Assembly: GCA_963747735.1 (NCBI GenBank)
Contig: CAVVGE010000025.1
Span: 1 to 64,000 of the forward strand
DNA length: 64,000 nt
From: AP-15 sp963747735
GTDB lineage: Bacteria; Pseudomonadota; Alphaproteobacteria; ATCC43930; CGMCC-115725
Direction: 5' to 3'
Each line of letters opens with the position of its first letter. Positions within the stretch are counted from its first letter, which is position 1. The notes under the pieces were generated by a model. It was not told the DNA's origin, searched no databases, and was given only the letters and a program-made list of their open reading frames with translations. Both the position numbers and the translations under genes were made by a program. Positions 8,115-16,893 of the stretch are shown in pieces.

Positions 8115-8957
8115 GTGCTCTATTCGCTGCTCGGAGCGGGGCTTGCCGCCTATGGCGCCATCGCCGCCGGGCTTTTCCTGGGTCAGCGCCAGCTGCTCTA
8201 TCGCCCCGACAGAAGCCGTCCCGATCTGGGCGATCTGACCTTGCTCGGGGTGCGCGAGGTGATGTTGACGACAAGCGATGGGCTCAGCCTGCTCTCGTGG
8301 TGTCTGCCGCCGCGCCCCGGCCGGCCGGTCATCGTCTATTTTCACGGCAATGGCGGCCATATAGGCTATCGCGCCGGGCGCCTGCGCCGCTTCGCCGGCG
8401 AGGGCTACGGCGTGCTCATGGCGGAATACCGCGGCTATGCCGGCAACCCCGGCAAGCCCACCGAGCCCGGGCTGCTCGCCGACGGCGAAGCGGCGCTCGA
8501 TTTTCTCGATGATGCACGGATCGACCCCGGCCGGCTCGTGTTGTGGGGGGAGTTGCTGGGGTCGGGAGTGGCCGTCGCGCTGGCTGCGCGCCGGCAGATC
8601 GGCTCCCTGGTGCTGGAGGCACCGTTCACCAGCGTCGCCAGGGCGGCCCAGCTGCATTACCCCTTTATTCCGGCCGCGCTGATGGTGCGCGACAAATTCG
8701 ACTCGCTGTCCCGGATCGGCCGGGTCGAGGCGCCGCTCCTGGTATTGCACGGCGAGCGCGACAGGATCGTTCCGGTCCAAATGGGCCGCGCGCTGCTCGC
8801 TGCCGCGATGTCGCCGAAGGAAGGCTGGTTCTCGCCCGCCGCCGGTCACGAGGACCTTCGCCAATTCGGTGCGCTCGACGCCGCGATCGTCTTTATCGAG
8901 CGCCGGGTTGGCCGTGCACAGCCGATGGCGGTTGCCGCAGCCGACAATTCGGATTAG
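8115..8957 (+). CDS. Alpha/beta hydrolase (Bem46-like) with nucleophile Ser replaced by Leu
   Basis: The protein (about 280 residues) has an N-terminal membrane-spanning segment and an alpha/beta hydrolase domain. Conserved features are the oxyanion region YFHGNGG, the acid GERDRIVP and the catalytic His in AAGHED. The nucleophile elbow, normally G-x-S-x-G, reads GELLG because the expected TCG codon is TTG (codon at about 8553), so the catalytic serine is missing. The enzyme is therefore probably inactive, or has another role. The start is uncertain: the GTG at 8115 is the first standard start after rlmN, which ends at 8097. Confidence 0.8.
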   Translation: MLYSLLGAGLAAYGAIAAGLFLGQRQLLYRPDRSRPDLGDLTLLGVREVMLTTSDGLSLLSWCLPPRPGRPVIVYFHGNGGHIGYRAGRLRRFAGEGYGVLMAEYRGYAGNPGKPTEPGLLADGEAALDFLDDARIDPGRLVLWGELLGSGVAVALAARRQIGSLVLEAPFTSVARAAQLHYPFIPAALMVRDKFDSLSRIGRVEAPLLVLHGERDRIVPVQMGRALLAAAMSPKEGWFSPAAGHEDLRQFGALDAAIVFIERRVGRAQPMAVAAADNSD

Positions 8958-8991
8958 TGCGGCACAGGCACTGAAGCAAGGGGTGAGGGCC

Positions 8992-10200
8992 ATGCCCGAT
9001 CCGGTGAAAAAGGTGGTGTTGGCCTATTCGGGCGGGCTCGATACGTCGGTCATTCTGCGCTGGCTGCAGGAGACTTACCGCTGTCAAGTCGTCACCTTCA
9101 CCGCCGATCTCGGCCAGGGCGAGGAATTGGCGCCAGCGCGCAAAAAGGCCGAATTGCTCGGCGCCGCACAGATCTTTGTCGACGATTTGCGCGAAGAATT
9201 CGTGCGCGATTTCGTCTTTCCGATGTTTCGCACGAATGCGCTTTATGAAGGCGCCTATCTGCTCGGCACTTCGATTGCACGGCCCTTGATCGCCAAGCGC
9301 CAGATCGAGATCGCGCGCCTCGTCGGCGCCGACGCCGTCGCCCACGGCGCCACCGGCAAAGGGAACGACCAAGTCCGCTTCGAGCTCGGCTATTATGCGC
9401 TCGCCCCCGACATCAAGGTCATAGCACCCTGGCGTGAGTGGGACCTCACCTCGCGCACCCGCCTCCTCGATTATGCCGAGCGGCACCAGATCCCGATCGC
9501 CCGCGACAAGCGCGGCGAGGCGCCGTTTTCGATCGACGCCAATTTGCTGCACGTCTCGGCCGAGGGGAAGGTGCTGGAAGACCCGTGGGCCGAGCCGGAG
9601 GAATTCGTCTACAGCCGCACCGTCGCCCCCGAGGCGGCACCCGACGCACCGCAATATGTCGAGATCGCGTTTGCGCGCGGCGACCCGGTCGCGGTCGATG
9701 GCGAGGCATTGTCGCCGGCGGCCTTGCTGACGCGGTTGAACGAATTGGGCGGCCGGCACGGCATCGGCCGGCTCGACCTGGTCGAGAACCGCTTTGTCGG
9801 CATGAAATCGCGCGGCGTTTACGAGACCCCGGGCGGCACGATCCTCATGGCGGCGCATCGCGGCATCGAGAGCCTGTGCCTCGACCGCGGTGCCGCGCAC
9901 CTCAAAGACGAGCTGATGCCGCGCTATGCCGAGCTGATCTACAACGGCTTCTGGTTCTCGCCCGAGCGGGCGATGCTGCAGGCGCTGATCGACCGGAGCC
10001 AGGAGGATGTGGAGGGCGTCGTCCGGCTGAAGCTCTACAAAGGCTCGGCCCGCGTCGTCGGCCGCAAATCGCCAAAGAGCCTCTACAGCCGGGCCCACGT
10101 CACCTTCGAGGAGGACGCCGTCTACGACCAGCGCGACGCCGAAGGTTTCATCAAGCTGACCGCCCTGCGCCTGCGCCTCGCCGCCCGGCGCAACGAGTGA
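8992..10200 (+). CDS. argG: Argininosuccinate synthase
   Basis: ArgG condenses citrulline and aspartate with ATP in the penultimate step of arginine synthesis. The 402-residue protein has the usual length, the ATP pyrophosphatase motif AYSGGLDTS near the N-terminus, the HGATGKGNDQVRFE block and EDPWAEP. The ATG at 8992 is preceded by a GGGTGAGG purine run and gives the standard MPDPVKKVVLAYSGG start. It is the third gene in the rlmN-hydrolase-argG run and ends 3 nt from the convergent hicB gene. Confidence 0.97.
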   Translation: MPDPVKKVVLAYSGGLDTSVILRWLQETYRCQVVTFTADLGQGEELAPARKKAELLGAAQIFVDDLREEFVRDFVFPMFRTNALYEGAYLLGTSIARPLIAKRQIEIARLVGADAVAHGATGKGNDQVRFELGYYALAPDIKVIAPWREWDLTSRTRLLDYAERHQIPIARDKRGEAPFSIDANLLHVSAEGKVLEDPWAEPEEFVYSRTVAPEAAPDAPQYVEIAFARGDPVAVDGEALSPAALLTRLNELGGRHGIGRLDLVENRFVGMKSRGVYETPGGTILMAAHRGIESLCLDRGAAHLKDELMPRYAELIYNGFWFSPERAMLQALIDRSQEDVEGVVRLKLYKGSARVVGRKSPKSLYSRAHVTFEEDAVYDQRDAEGFIKLTALRLRLAARRNE

Positions 10201-10203
10201 CCA

Positions 10204-10704
10204 TCACGCCACGTCTTCAACGCCGACAGTGAGCCGCTTGCCGATGACCCGCAGCGCCTGATCGATGTGCTCGATTGTCGAGCGGTGATTGAGATCGAAC
10301 AGCCGATCCACCTGCGGCCCATGCCAGCCCAGCCGCCGCGCCAGTTCCGTTTTCGACACGCGCTGGGCTCCTGCGACGCGATACAGCTCCACCTTTGCCG
10401 AGGTGAGCGGCGGCAGGCGGACCAAGCGCCGGCCACTTTCCCGCGGGGATGGCTCCGTCATAAGACCTACCAACCCCGACTCGAATCTGGGAAAGCTATG
10501 GAATATTTCTGCGGGTGCCGGCACTGACGGCGGCGGAATATCTTCTCGCCGGGTGATCCGAGCGGCTAGCGCCTCTTCAATTGCATCTGCGGCACGGTGC
10601 ATAGCATCGTCCTCATCCTCGCCAAAGGTGGTCACCTCCGGCAGGTCGGGGCAGGTCACGAGAATTGACCCGTTGTCGTCGGGCCTGAGGATCACTTCGT
10701 ACAT
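10204..10704 (-). CDS. hicB: HicB-type antitoxin with C-terminal DNA-binding domain
   Basis: The 166-residue protein starts with the degraded RNase H-like HicB fold (MYEVILRPDDNGSILVTCPDLPE) and ends with a helix-turn-helix domain (VSKTELARRLGWHGPQVDRLFDLNHRS split over residues 119-144). It should neutralise HicA and repress its own operon. The linker between the domains (about residues 63-90, including FHSFPRFESGLVG) seems about 20 residues longer than usual. The order is hicA then hicB on the minus strand, with 21 nt between them. HicAB pairs are mRNA-interferase modules often carried on mobile DNA. Confidence 0.9.
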   Translation of the reverse strand: MYEVILRPDDNGSILVTCPDLPEVTTFGEDEDDAMHRAADAIEEALAARITRREDIPPPSVPAPAEIFHSFPRFESGLVGLMTEPSPRESGRRLVRLPPLTSAKVELYRVAGAQRVSKTELARRLGWHGPQVDRLFDLNHRSTIEHIDQALRVIGKRLTVGVEDVA

Positions 10705-10725
10705 TGTCCAGCCTTTACGGAACGG

Positions 10726-10914
10726 CTAATCAAGGCCCAGATCCTTTTTGATCTTGGATACGAGACCGATGCCCAGCTCCTTTTTGCTTCCATGCATTGG
10801 CAGTTGTGATTTTCGTTCTCCACGCACCACGGTAAGATGACCGCTCCCGCCCTTATGATTCTCGAATGCACAACCTTGGTTCGCGAGCCATTGTCGGAAC
10901 TCACTGGCCGTCAT
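10726..10914 (-). CDS. hicA: HicA-type mRNA interferase toxin
   Basis: This is a 62-residue double-stranded-RNA-binding-like toxin. The sequence TASEFRQWLANQGCAF, the catalytic His in GGSGHLTV and the closing LPMHGSKKELGIGLVSKIKK are the HicA pattern. I set the start at the ATG at 10914, which matches family length; an upstream in-frame methionine at 10953 would add 13 residues. HicA cleaves mRNA in a ribosome-independent way until bound by HicB, encoded directly downstream. Confidence 0.9.
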   Translation of the reverse strand: MTASEFRQWLANQGCAFENHKGGSGHLTVVRGERKSQLPMHGSKKELGIGLVSKIKKDLGLD

Positions 10915-10972
10915 CGATGCAACATAAATGTTGCTCCCGAGGCGCCCAAGCAAGGACGGGATTTGGGTGCGG

Positions 10973-11779
10973 TCACCGGGCGCTGCGGTGCGCGTCGAGC
11001 CAACCCAGCATGAGGCGGTTGAAGGGGCCGGCGGCTTCGACGTTGGGGAAATGGCGCATGCCGGCGATTTCTTCGTAGCGGGCGCCGGGGACGAGGCCGG
11101 CGAGGAGGCGGTTTTCGCTCGCCGGGGTGCCGGGGTCGTCGGCGCCGCACACGACCAGCACCGGCAATCGCAGCGCGGGCAGCCGGGGCACGAAATCGTA
11201 GCTCATGATCGCCGCCGAGCAGCCGAGATAGCCCGCTGGCGTCGTGGCCGCGACGGTGTCGCGGATCTGCCGCCAGCGCGCCGGGTTTCGCGCCCTGAAC
11301 GCGTCGGTGAACCAGCGTTCGACGGTCGCGTCGGCGAGCGGCTCCAAGGAATTGGCGTGGCGCACCGTGCTCATGCGCTCGGCCCATAGCTCGGCCGCAC
11401 CCTTGGGGCTCGCCGGCAATGTGTCGCACCACATCGCCGAGATCAGCTTGTCTGCGTGCTCGAGCGCGACAGCCTGGCCGATCATGCCGCCGATCGACAG
11501 CCCGATGTAATGGACGCGGCTGAGCCCGAGCGCGTCGAGCGCAACGGCGACGTCGTCCGCGAGCTCGCTCATCGTGTAGTCGCCGGCAACCGGGTCGCTG
11601 CCGCCATGCCCGCGCATGTCGAGGCGGAGCACGCGAAACCCGGCCTGCAATAAGGCCGGCACCTGCTCGGCCCAGCTGCCGCCGTCGGAGGCGAGCGAAT
11701 GGGTGATGCAGACCACGGGGCCGTCCTCGGGTCCGGCGAAATCGTAATAAAGGCGGCGTCCGGCAAGCGGCAGCAGCAT
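10973..11779 (-). CDS. Alpha/beta fold hydrolase (3-oxoadipate enol-lactonase-like)
   Basis: The 268-residue protein begins LLPLAGRRLYYDFAGPEDGP and has a full catalytic set: nucleophile in GLSIGGMIG (about residue 103), acid in VCGADDPGTP, and His in AGMRHFPNVE. The pattern GLSIGGMIGQ is typical of 3-oxoadipate enol-lactonases and related carboxyl-ester hydrolases, but no aromatic-degradation genes are nearby, so the substrate is open. The start is the ATG at 11779. A 10-nt direct repeat (GGCGGGTCCG twice) lies just upstream. Confidence 0.87.
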   Translation of the reverse strand: MLLPLAGRRLYYDFAGPEDGPVVCITHSLASDGGSWAEQVPALLQAGFRVLRLDMRGHGGSDPVAGDYTMSELADDVAVALDALGLSRVHYIGLSIGGMIGQAVALEHADKLISAMWCDTLPASPKGAAELWAERMSTVRHANSLEPLADATVERWFTDAFRARNPARWRQIRDTVAATTPAGYLGCSAAIMSYDFVPRLPALRLPVLVVCGADDPGTPASENRLLAGLVPGARYEEIAGMRHFPNVEAAGPFNRLMLGWLDAHRSAR

Positions 11780-11832
11780 GGCGAGCCTCCGTGATTTTCG
11801 GGCGGGTCCGGGCGGGTCCGGCTCCGGTCCGG

Positions 11833-12111
11833 TCAGACGAGGTATTCGAACATCAGGTTGCGGAGGAAATAGAGCAAGAGGATCACGATCACCGGCGAGA
11901 TGTCGATGCCGCCGAGATCGGGCACGATGCGGCGGATCGGCCGCAGCACGGGCTCGGTGATGCGCCACAAAAAATCCCCGACCGTGGAAACGACGCGGTT
12001 GTGGCGGTTGACGACGCCGAAGCCGACGAGCCAGCTCAGCACCGCCTGGGCAATCAAGAGCCAGATATAGATCGAGATGATCGTGTCGACGAGGCGCAAA
12101 AAGGCATACAT
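11833..12111 (-). CDS. YggT family membrane protein
   Basis: The 92-residue protein has the two-helix YggT pattern: IYIWLLIAQAVLSWLVGFGVV, then LWRITEPVLRPIRRIVPDLG, then a second membrane helix ending LLLYFLRNLMFEYLV. The loop with EPVLRPIRR is the family signature. YggT proteins are inner-membrane proteins implicated in osmotic stress and, in some bacteria, placed near cell-division genes. The ATG at 12111 gives the usual family length; an upstream in-frame start would add a non-homologous leader. Confidence 0.9.
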   Translation of the reverse strand: MYAFLRLVDTIISIYIWLLIAQAVLSWLVGFGVVNRHNRVVSTVGDFLWRITEPVLRPIRRIVPDLGGIDISPVIVILLLYFLRNLMFEYLV

Positions 12112-12256
12112 CCGGGCGAAACCTCGCCGCCAAGTGGGTGCCGCGACGGTACTGTCCGCGTTGACGCTCCGCAAGCGAAGCGGCGCCCGGCTTGACAGCA
12201 AACCACCCCCCGACGATAGTCCGCGGCACCCGGCGGCGGGCCGGAAAAAGCGCGAT

Positions 12257-12332
<76 letters not shown>

Positions 12333-12337
12333 AAATT

Positions 12338-13588
12338 TCACGACCGCGCCGCGGCCGGCGCCAATCCCGGCTCGATCTGGCGCAGCACCGGGTAAGCGTA
12401 GGGCCCGAGGCGGCTGATCAGGGCGACCGCGACGACGAGGGCAACGGCGGCGCCGATCAAGGCCGGCGTGTAGGAGCCGGCGATATCGTAGACAAAGCCG
12501 CCGAGAAACCGGCCGAGGCTCGAGCCGAAGCCAAAGACCATAAAGAAATAGCCGTAGAGCTGGCCGAAGGCGCGCTGGCCGAAATAGCGCGTCGTCAAAA
12601 ACGCGATCAGGTCGATCTCGGTGCCGAGGCCGAGCCCCATCAGCACGACACCGGCGGCGGGCAAGGCACCGGCAGCGCTGGCGAGAAAGACAAAGCCCAG
12701 GATCGGGGCGAGGAAAAAGCAGCTGGCGACATAGGGGGCGAAGACGCGGTCGACGAGCCAGCCGGCCAGCAACCGCCCCGCCAAGGTCGACAGCCCGAAC
12801 AGACCCAGAGTGGCCACCGCCCGTGCCGGCGCCACGCCGCGATCGGTCAACAGAGGCACGATATGCGCCACACTGCCGTTGACCGCGACCGCAACCAGGA
12901 AAAAGGCCGCGGCGACGATCCAAAAGCGCAAGGTGAGCGCGGCCTCGCGCGGGCTGAGGCCCGGGCGAAGCGCAGCTTGGGCGACGGCATGGTGCTCGCC
13001 CTCGCCGGGGCGCGGCTCGCGGATCCACAACGCGACCGCCGGGAATGCGATCGCCAAGGTCAGCACCGCGAGCCAGACATAGGCGCCGCGCCAGCCAAAC
13101 CGGCCGATCAGCCGCAGCGCCAATTGCGGGACCACAAACCCGCCGAGCCCGACCCCGGCCATCGCGATGCCGAGCGCCAATCCGCGCCGCCGGTCGAACC
13201 ACGCCGAGATCGCCTTGGCATAGCCGACCGGGGTCTGGACGGCACTCGCCGTCTCGGCGAGGGCGAAGAGCGCGGTGAAGACCCAGAGCGAATTCGGGCT
13301 GAGGCCGAGAAGGCTCATGCAAAGGGCATAGATGACGAGGCCGGGGAGCGCGACGCGGCGGATCGTCCAGCGGTCCATCATCGAGCCGAGCACCGGGACC
13401 GCGATCGCCGAAAAGATGCCGCCAAACGACAAGGCGAACGACGCCTCACCCCGCGTCCACCCGGTATCGGCCATGATCGGCTTTAGAAACACGCCAAAGG
13501 TGAAGGCGAGCACCGGCCCGTTGCAGACAAAGAGCCCGATGACCGCGCCGACCACCACCCACCACGGATTGGTGAATTTCAGGGCCAT
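12338..13588 (-). CDS. MFS transporter (monocarboxylate/oxalate-formate type)
   Basis: This 416-residue transporter has about 12 membrane helices. It shows the loop 2-3 signature in PVLGSMMDRWTIRRV (about residues 62-76) and the helix 4-5 region GYAKAISAWFDRRRGLALGIAMAG, which is characteristic of the monocarboxylate/oxalate:formate antiporter branch of the major facilitator superfamily. The substrate is probably a small organic anion, by family only. It ends 6 nt from the 3' end of tRNA-Ala and lies downstream of the GST gene on the same strand, 31 nt apart. Confidence 0.88.
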   Translation of the reverse strand: MALKFTNPWWVVVGAVIGLFVCNGPVLAFTFGVFLKPIMADTGWTRGEASFALSFGGIFSAIAVPVLGSMMDRWTIRRVALPGLVIYALCMSLLGLSPNSLWVFTALFALAETASAVQTPVGYAKAISAWFDRRRGLALGIAMAGVGLGGFVVPQLALRLIGRFGWRGAYVWLAVLTLAIAFPAVALWIREPRPGEGEHHAVAQAALRPGLSPREAALTLRFWIVAAAFFLVAVAVNGSVAHIVPLLTDRGVAPARAVATLGLFGLSTLAGRLLAGWLVDRVFAPYVASCFFLAPILGFVFLASAAGALPAAGVVLMGLGLGTEIDLIAFLTTRYFGQRAFGQLYGYFFMVFGFGSSLGRFLGGFVYDIAGSYTPALIGAAVALVVAVALISRLGPYAYPVLRQIEPGLAPAAARS

Positions 13589-13619
13589 CGCCGCCTCCGC
13601 CCTTGTGCGGATCGTGGGA

Positions 13620-14246
13620 TCAGCTCAGCGCCACTTCGAAGCCGCGCCTGGTGCCGGGCCGCGCCATGATCTTGTCGTACCAGCGTGCGACATTGGGGAA
13701 GTCGGCGAAATCGACCTGATGGCGCTCGTGCCGCCAGGCCCAGCCGAGGATCGCGAAATCGGCGATCGAGATGTCGCCGGCGACGAACTCGGCCTCGCCG
13801 AGCCGCTTGTCGAGAACGCCGTAGAGCCGGCGCGTCTCCTTGGAATAGCGCTCGAGGCCGTAGCGCCGGTCGGTTTCGACCTTGACCTGCAAGAAGTGGT
13901 GCACCTGCCCCGGCATCGGCCCGAACCCGCCCATCTGCCACATCAGCCACTCCAGCACCGGCACCTGCCGGCGACGGTCGGCGGGCCAGAATTGCCCGGT
14001 CTTCTCGCCGAGATAGATCAGGATCGCGCCCGATTCGAAAATGCTGATCGGCGGGCCGCCGGGGCCTTCGGGATCGACGATCGCCGGGATCTTGCCGTTG
14101 GGGCTGATCTTGACAAAGCCCGGCGCGAACTGCTCGCCCTTCGAAATGTTGACCGGGTGCACGGTGTAGGCGAGCCCCATCTCTTCGAGGGCGACGCTGA
14201 TCTTGCGGCCATTCGGGGTGTTCCAGGTATGCAGCTCGATGGTCAT
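13620..14246 (-). CDS. Glutathione S-transferase family protein (YfcG-like)
   Basis: The 208-residue protein has the thioredoxin-like N-terminal domain with TWNTPNGRKISVALEE, the cis-proline region GKIPAIVDPEG and the glutathione-contacting ESGAILIYL, followed by the all-helical C-terminal domain. The NTPNGRK segment matches the YfcG/Ure2p-like class, which has disulphide-bond reductase activity with glutathione rather than classical conjugation. It is upstream of the MFS gene and downstream of the N-formylglutamate amidohydrolase-like gene, all on the minus strand, so an operon is possible. Confidence 0.9.
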   Translation of the reverse strand: MTIELHTWNTPNGRKISVALEEMGLAYTVHPVNISKGEQFAPGFVKISPNGKIPAIVDPEGPGGPPISIFESGAILIYLGEKTGQFWPADRRRQVPVLEWLMWQMGGFGPMPGQVHHFLQVKVETDRRYGLERYSKETRRLYGVLDKRLGEAEFVAGDISIADFAILGWAWRHERHQVDFADFPNVARWYDKIMARPGTRRGFEVALS

Positions 14247-14283
14247 TCGGGGTTCGCCTTTTGATGAGCTCGTTAAAATTCGG

Positions 14284-15060
14284 TCAGCGGCTTTTTAGCA
14301 TGGCATAGGCGGCGGGCAGCAGCCGCGCCAGCCGCCCGGCCCATTCGTCCTGGCCTTCGGGCTCGGCGATCAGATCCTGCCGGATCTCGATCTCGACATG
14401 CGCGAGGCCCCGCTTCTCGCCGTGCACCGGCACGGTGTAGTCGCTCAAATCGCCGATCGCATAGGGTTGGTTGTCGCCGACGACAAGGCCCGTTTCGGCG
14501 CGCAAGAGCGCGAGGAGCGGACGGGCGAGGCGCGCGTCGCGATGATAGAGGATGCCGGCATGCCAGGGGCGCACGGCGCCCTTGAAAACAGGGGTGAAGC
14601 TGTGCAGCGCCACCAGCACAGAGGTGGCGCCAGCGGCCCGCCGTTGGTCGAGGGCGGCGGCGATCGCGTCGTGATAGGGGTGAAAGACCGCCGCGCGGCG
14701 CGCGGCCCGCTCGGCTTCGCCAAGACCGCGATTGCCGGGGATTTCGGTCGTCTCGCTGATTTCCGGGATCGAGCTCGGCACGGCGGGGTCGCGGTTGCAG
14801 TCGATCACGAGCCGCGAGTAGGTCTGCAAGACGAGCGCGGCATCGAGCAGCTGCGACAGCCTGCGGCCGACCTCGGCGATGCCGATGTCCCAGGCGATGT
14901 GGCGCTGCGTGTCGGGTTCGGCGAGGCCGAGCCGGCCGAGCCGCCGCGGGATGGCGCGCCCGCCATGGTCGCAGGTCAGGAAAAGCTCCGAGGCGCCGGT
15001 CGCGTTGACCAGGGTCACCGGGCCCGGCTCGTCGGGATCGAGAAGCGGCGGTTGGGTCAT
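14284..15060 (-). CDS. N-formylglutamate amidohydrolase family protein
   Basis: The 258-residue protein carries the family signature LTCDHGGRAIP (about residues 27-37), followed by HIAWDIGI, SRLVIDCNRDP, VALHSFTPVF and HVEIEIRQDL. Zinc-binding and catalytic residues of HutG-type amidohydrolases lie in these His/Asp blocks. The family releases formate from N-formylglutamate in histidine degradation, but no other hut genes are nearby, and members annotated BcsX/HutG-like act elsewhere. The ATG at 15060 gives a natural N-terminus (TQPPLLDPDEPG). Confidence 0.88.
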   Translation of the reverse strand: MTQPPLLDPDEPGPVTLVNATGASELFLTCDHGGRAIPRRLGRLGLAEPDTQRHIAWDIGIAEVGRRLSQLLDAALVLQTYSRLVIDCNRDPAVPSSIPEISETTEIPGNRGLGEAERAARRAAVFHPYHDAIAAALDQRRAAGATSVLVALHSFTPVFKGAVRPWHAGILYHRDARLARPLLALLRAETGLVVGDNQPYAIGDLSDYTVPVHGEKRGLAHVEIEIRQDLIAEPEGQDEWAGRLARLLPAAYAMLKSR

Positions 15061-15217
15061 GGCGCTGCGCGAGCGGTTTGGGATAGCGAAAAGATCATGC
15101 CGCCGCAGCGCACGGCAACAGCTAATCGCGCTGTCTGGCGGAGCATCGCCAGCGCGGCGCAGGACAGAGCGCACCACCGGATATACACAACGATGACGCC
15201 ACAATCCCCGGTGAGGA

Positions 15218-16651
15218 TCAGGTCAGCTCGGTGCGTAGCGCGCTGATCGACGGCATAAAGAAATAACCGGCGGCGGTCAGCACCACGAATTGGTTCGGCA
15301 GATCGAGGGTGGTACGTCGGCTCCCGGCCGGGAAGTTGGGAAAGGGCTCATCCATCTTGCGAGCGCCGTCGCCTGGGGCTTGTCCGATGATCGGATCGAA
15401 TCCGGGCGTGACCGCGCCGCCGCCAGGGCGGGTCTTGCCGCCGACGAAATCGGGGTCGTTCGCGTAGCTGCGCTGAACGAACTCGAATTGCCGCTCGATC
15501 GAGGTTTGATAACAAACAAACATCAGCCCGCGGCTGTGTCGTGTCGTCACCTCGCCCGGCTCGACCTCGGGGCCGAACGGGATGCCGGCACGGATGATCC
15601 GATGCCGCTGTGCCTCGGCCTCGTTGCCGAAATCGTCGCGCGGATAGGATTTGCGGATATGGGCCGCGTAGGGGCATCTGCGTTGAAAGGGATCGTCGCC
15701 ATATTCGAAATCGTTGTTGCGCATGTCGTCGCCGCCGAGGCCAGGGTTGTCGCGCAGCGGCGACAGCTCCAACGGGGCCCCGCTCCTCCACCGGCCGACC
15801 AGCCGCGCGGCCAGCAATTCCCGGTCCATGCCGAGCCGAACCGCACGGGCGGCAACGAATTTGCGGAACTCCGGCACTTTTTGCTCAAGGCGCCGAAACA
15901 CCATCAAGGAGCCATTGCGCATCCATGGCGCCGCCATGTCCGGGCTTGGACCCGGCTTGACCGGATCGCCGGGGTCTTGGCCCGGATAGCCGAACACGAA
16001 CTCGCCCGGCCAGATCAGGTCCTGCCCCGGCAGGCCCTGGTCGGGCCGGTGATTCGGGTCGGATGGTGGCGTCAGCCCGCGGATGCCCGGTTGCGACACG
16101 CCGTCGAGAAAGCCGAAATGCTCGTGCCCGCGCTGTGCGCCGGGGCGAACGTTCGCCATTTCGGCATAAACGACTTTGATCGACGGGCTCAATAATCGAA
16201 ATAGTTCATCAGAACAGGATATCACCGATGGGCGATCCGAGCCGGTGATCAGAAGCACACCGTCGATCCGGTCGGAGACAAATTTTGCCAACCAGCGCGA
16301 TTTAGGCGGATCGTTCAGGCGTTCGAGAGTACCGGGATGGTCGGCGCCTCTTTCAAATGCCGCGTCGAGCCTGGGCCGCGCGGCGCCGATCAGCCGGTCC
16401 ACTCCGTCTTTGCTAAACCCGAGGTTGATACCGATAAAATTCTGACGTGTGCGCCCGCCGGATTTTTGCCGCTGGCCGATAATCTCGTTACGCCGCCGGG
16501 CAAGCGCCGCCGTAGTAATGCGGTTGATACAGTAAAATTTCATCCTTTGTTTGAAGGAAATGTAATTGATAATCTTGAAGAAGATGAAATACTCAAAATC
16601 CTTTTGGAGGCCGACAACGACATCACCCTGAACATCGTTCAGATCGAGCAC
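15218..16651 (-). CDS. DyP-type haem peroxidase
   Basis: The 477-residue protein is a dye-decolorising peroxidase. It shows the DyP hallmark GFLDGVSQPG with the distal Asp, and the proximal haem-ligand His in CPYAAHIRKSYPRD, plus the distal Arg in the RGLMFVCYQ region. I chose the GTG at 16651 because GGAGG lies 6 nt upstream and it yields the usual VLDLNDVQGDVV start. There is no signal peptide. An encapsulin gene, the common partner of some DyPs, is not in the window. A small gene of unknown function precedes it on the same strand. Confidence 0.9.
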   Translation of the reverse strand: MLDLNDVQGDVVVGLQKDFEYFIFFKIINYISFKQRMKFYCINRITTAALARRRNEIIGQRQKSGGRTRQNFIGINLGFSKDGVDRLIGAARPRLDAAFERGADHPGTLERLNDPPKSRWLAKFVSDRIDGVLLITGSDRPSVISCSDELFRLLSPSIKVVYAEMANVRPGAQRGHEHFGFLDGVSQPGIRGLTPPSDPNHRPDQGLPGQDLIWPGEFVFGYPGQDPGDPVKPGPSPDMAAPWMRNGSLMVFRRLEQKVPEFRKFVAARAVRLGMDRELLAARLVGRWRSGAPLELSPLRDNPGLGGDDMRNNDFEYGDDPFQRRCPYAAHIRKSYPRDDFGNEAEAQRHRIIRAGIPFGPEVEPGEVTTRHSRGLMFVCYQTSIERQFEFVQRSYANDPDFVGGKTRPGGGAVTPGFDPIIGQAPGDGARKMDEPFPNFPAGSRRTTLDLPNQFVVLTAAGYFFMPSISALRTELT

Positions 16652-16893
16652 GGTCGTCCTCCATGCTGTTACGGCCATCCGCGCTGCTGGCTACGCCCCT
16701 GTTCGAAATCTCGGCTTCGAGCCATCGTTGTTGGAAAGCAGCGGGCGACGCTATCCTACGGGAAGCCTCAGCGATCACCCTCGGCTTCCCAAGCCGAATC
16801 CTCCATCGAGACGGGATCAGCGGCGTAATTTGGTTCTGCGCAATCCGCGTTTGTGTTGTGTTCGCGGAAAACCGGTGGCAAACGGCCCTGGTC

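Noticed and set aside
14284..15060. Assigning hutG and a histidine-degradation role
   Set aside because: No other hut genes are near, and many members of the family act outside histidine degradation.
16685..16710. CCCCTGTTCGA as a further copy of the 24-nt palindromic insertion
   Set aside because: Only 11 bases match and the second arm is absent.
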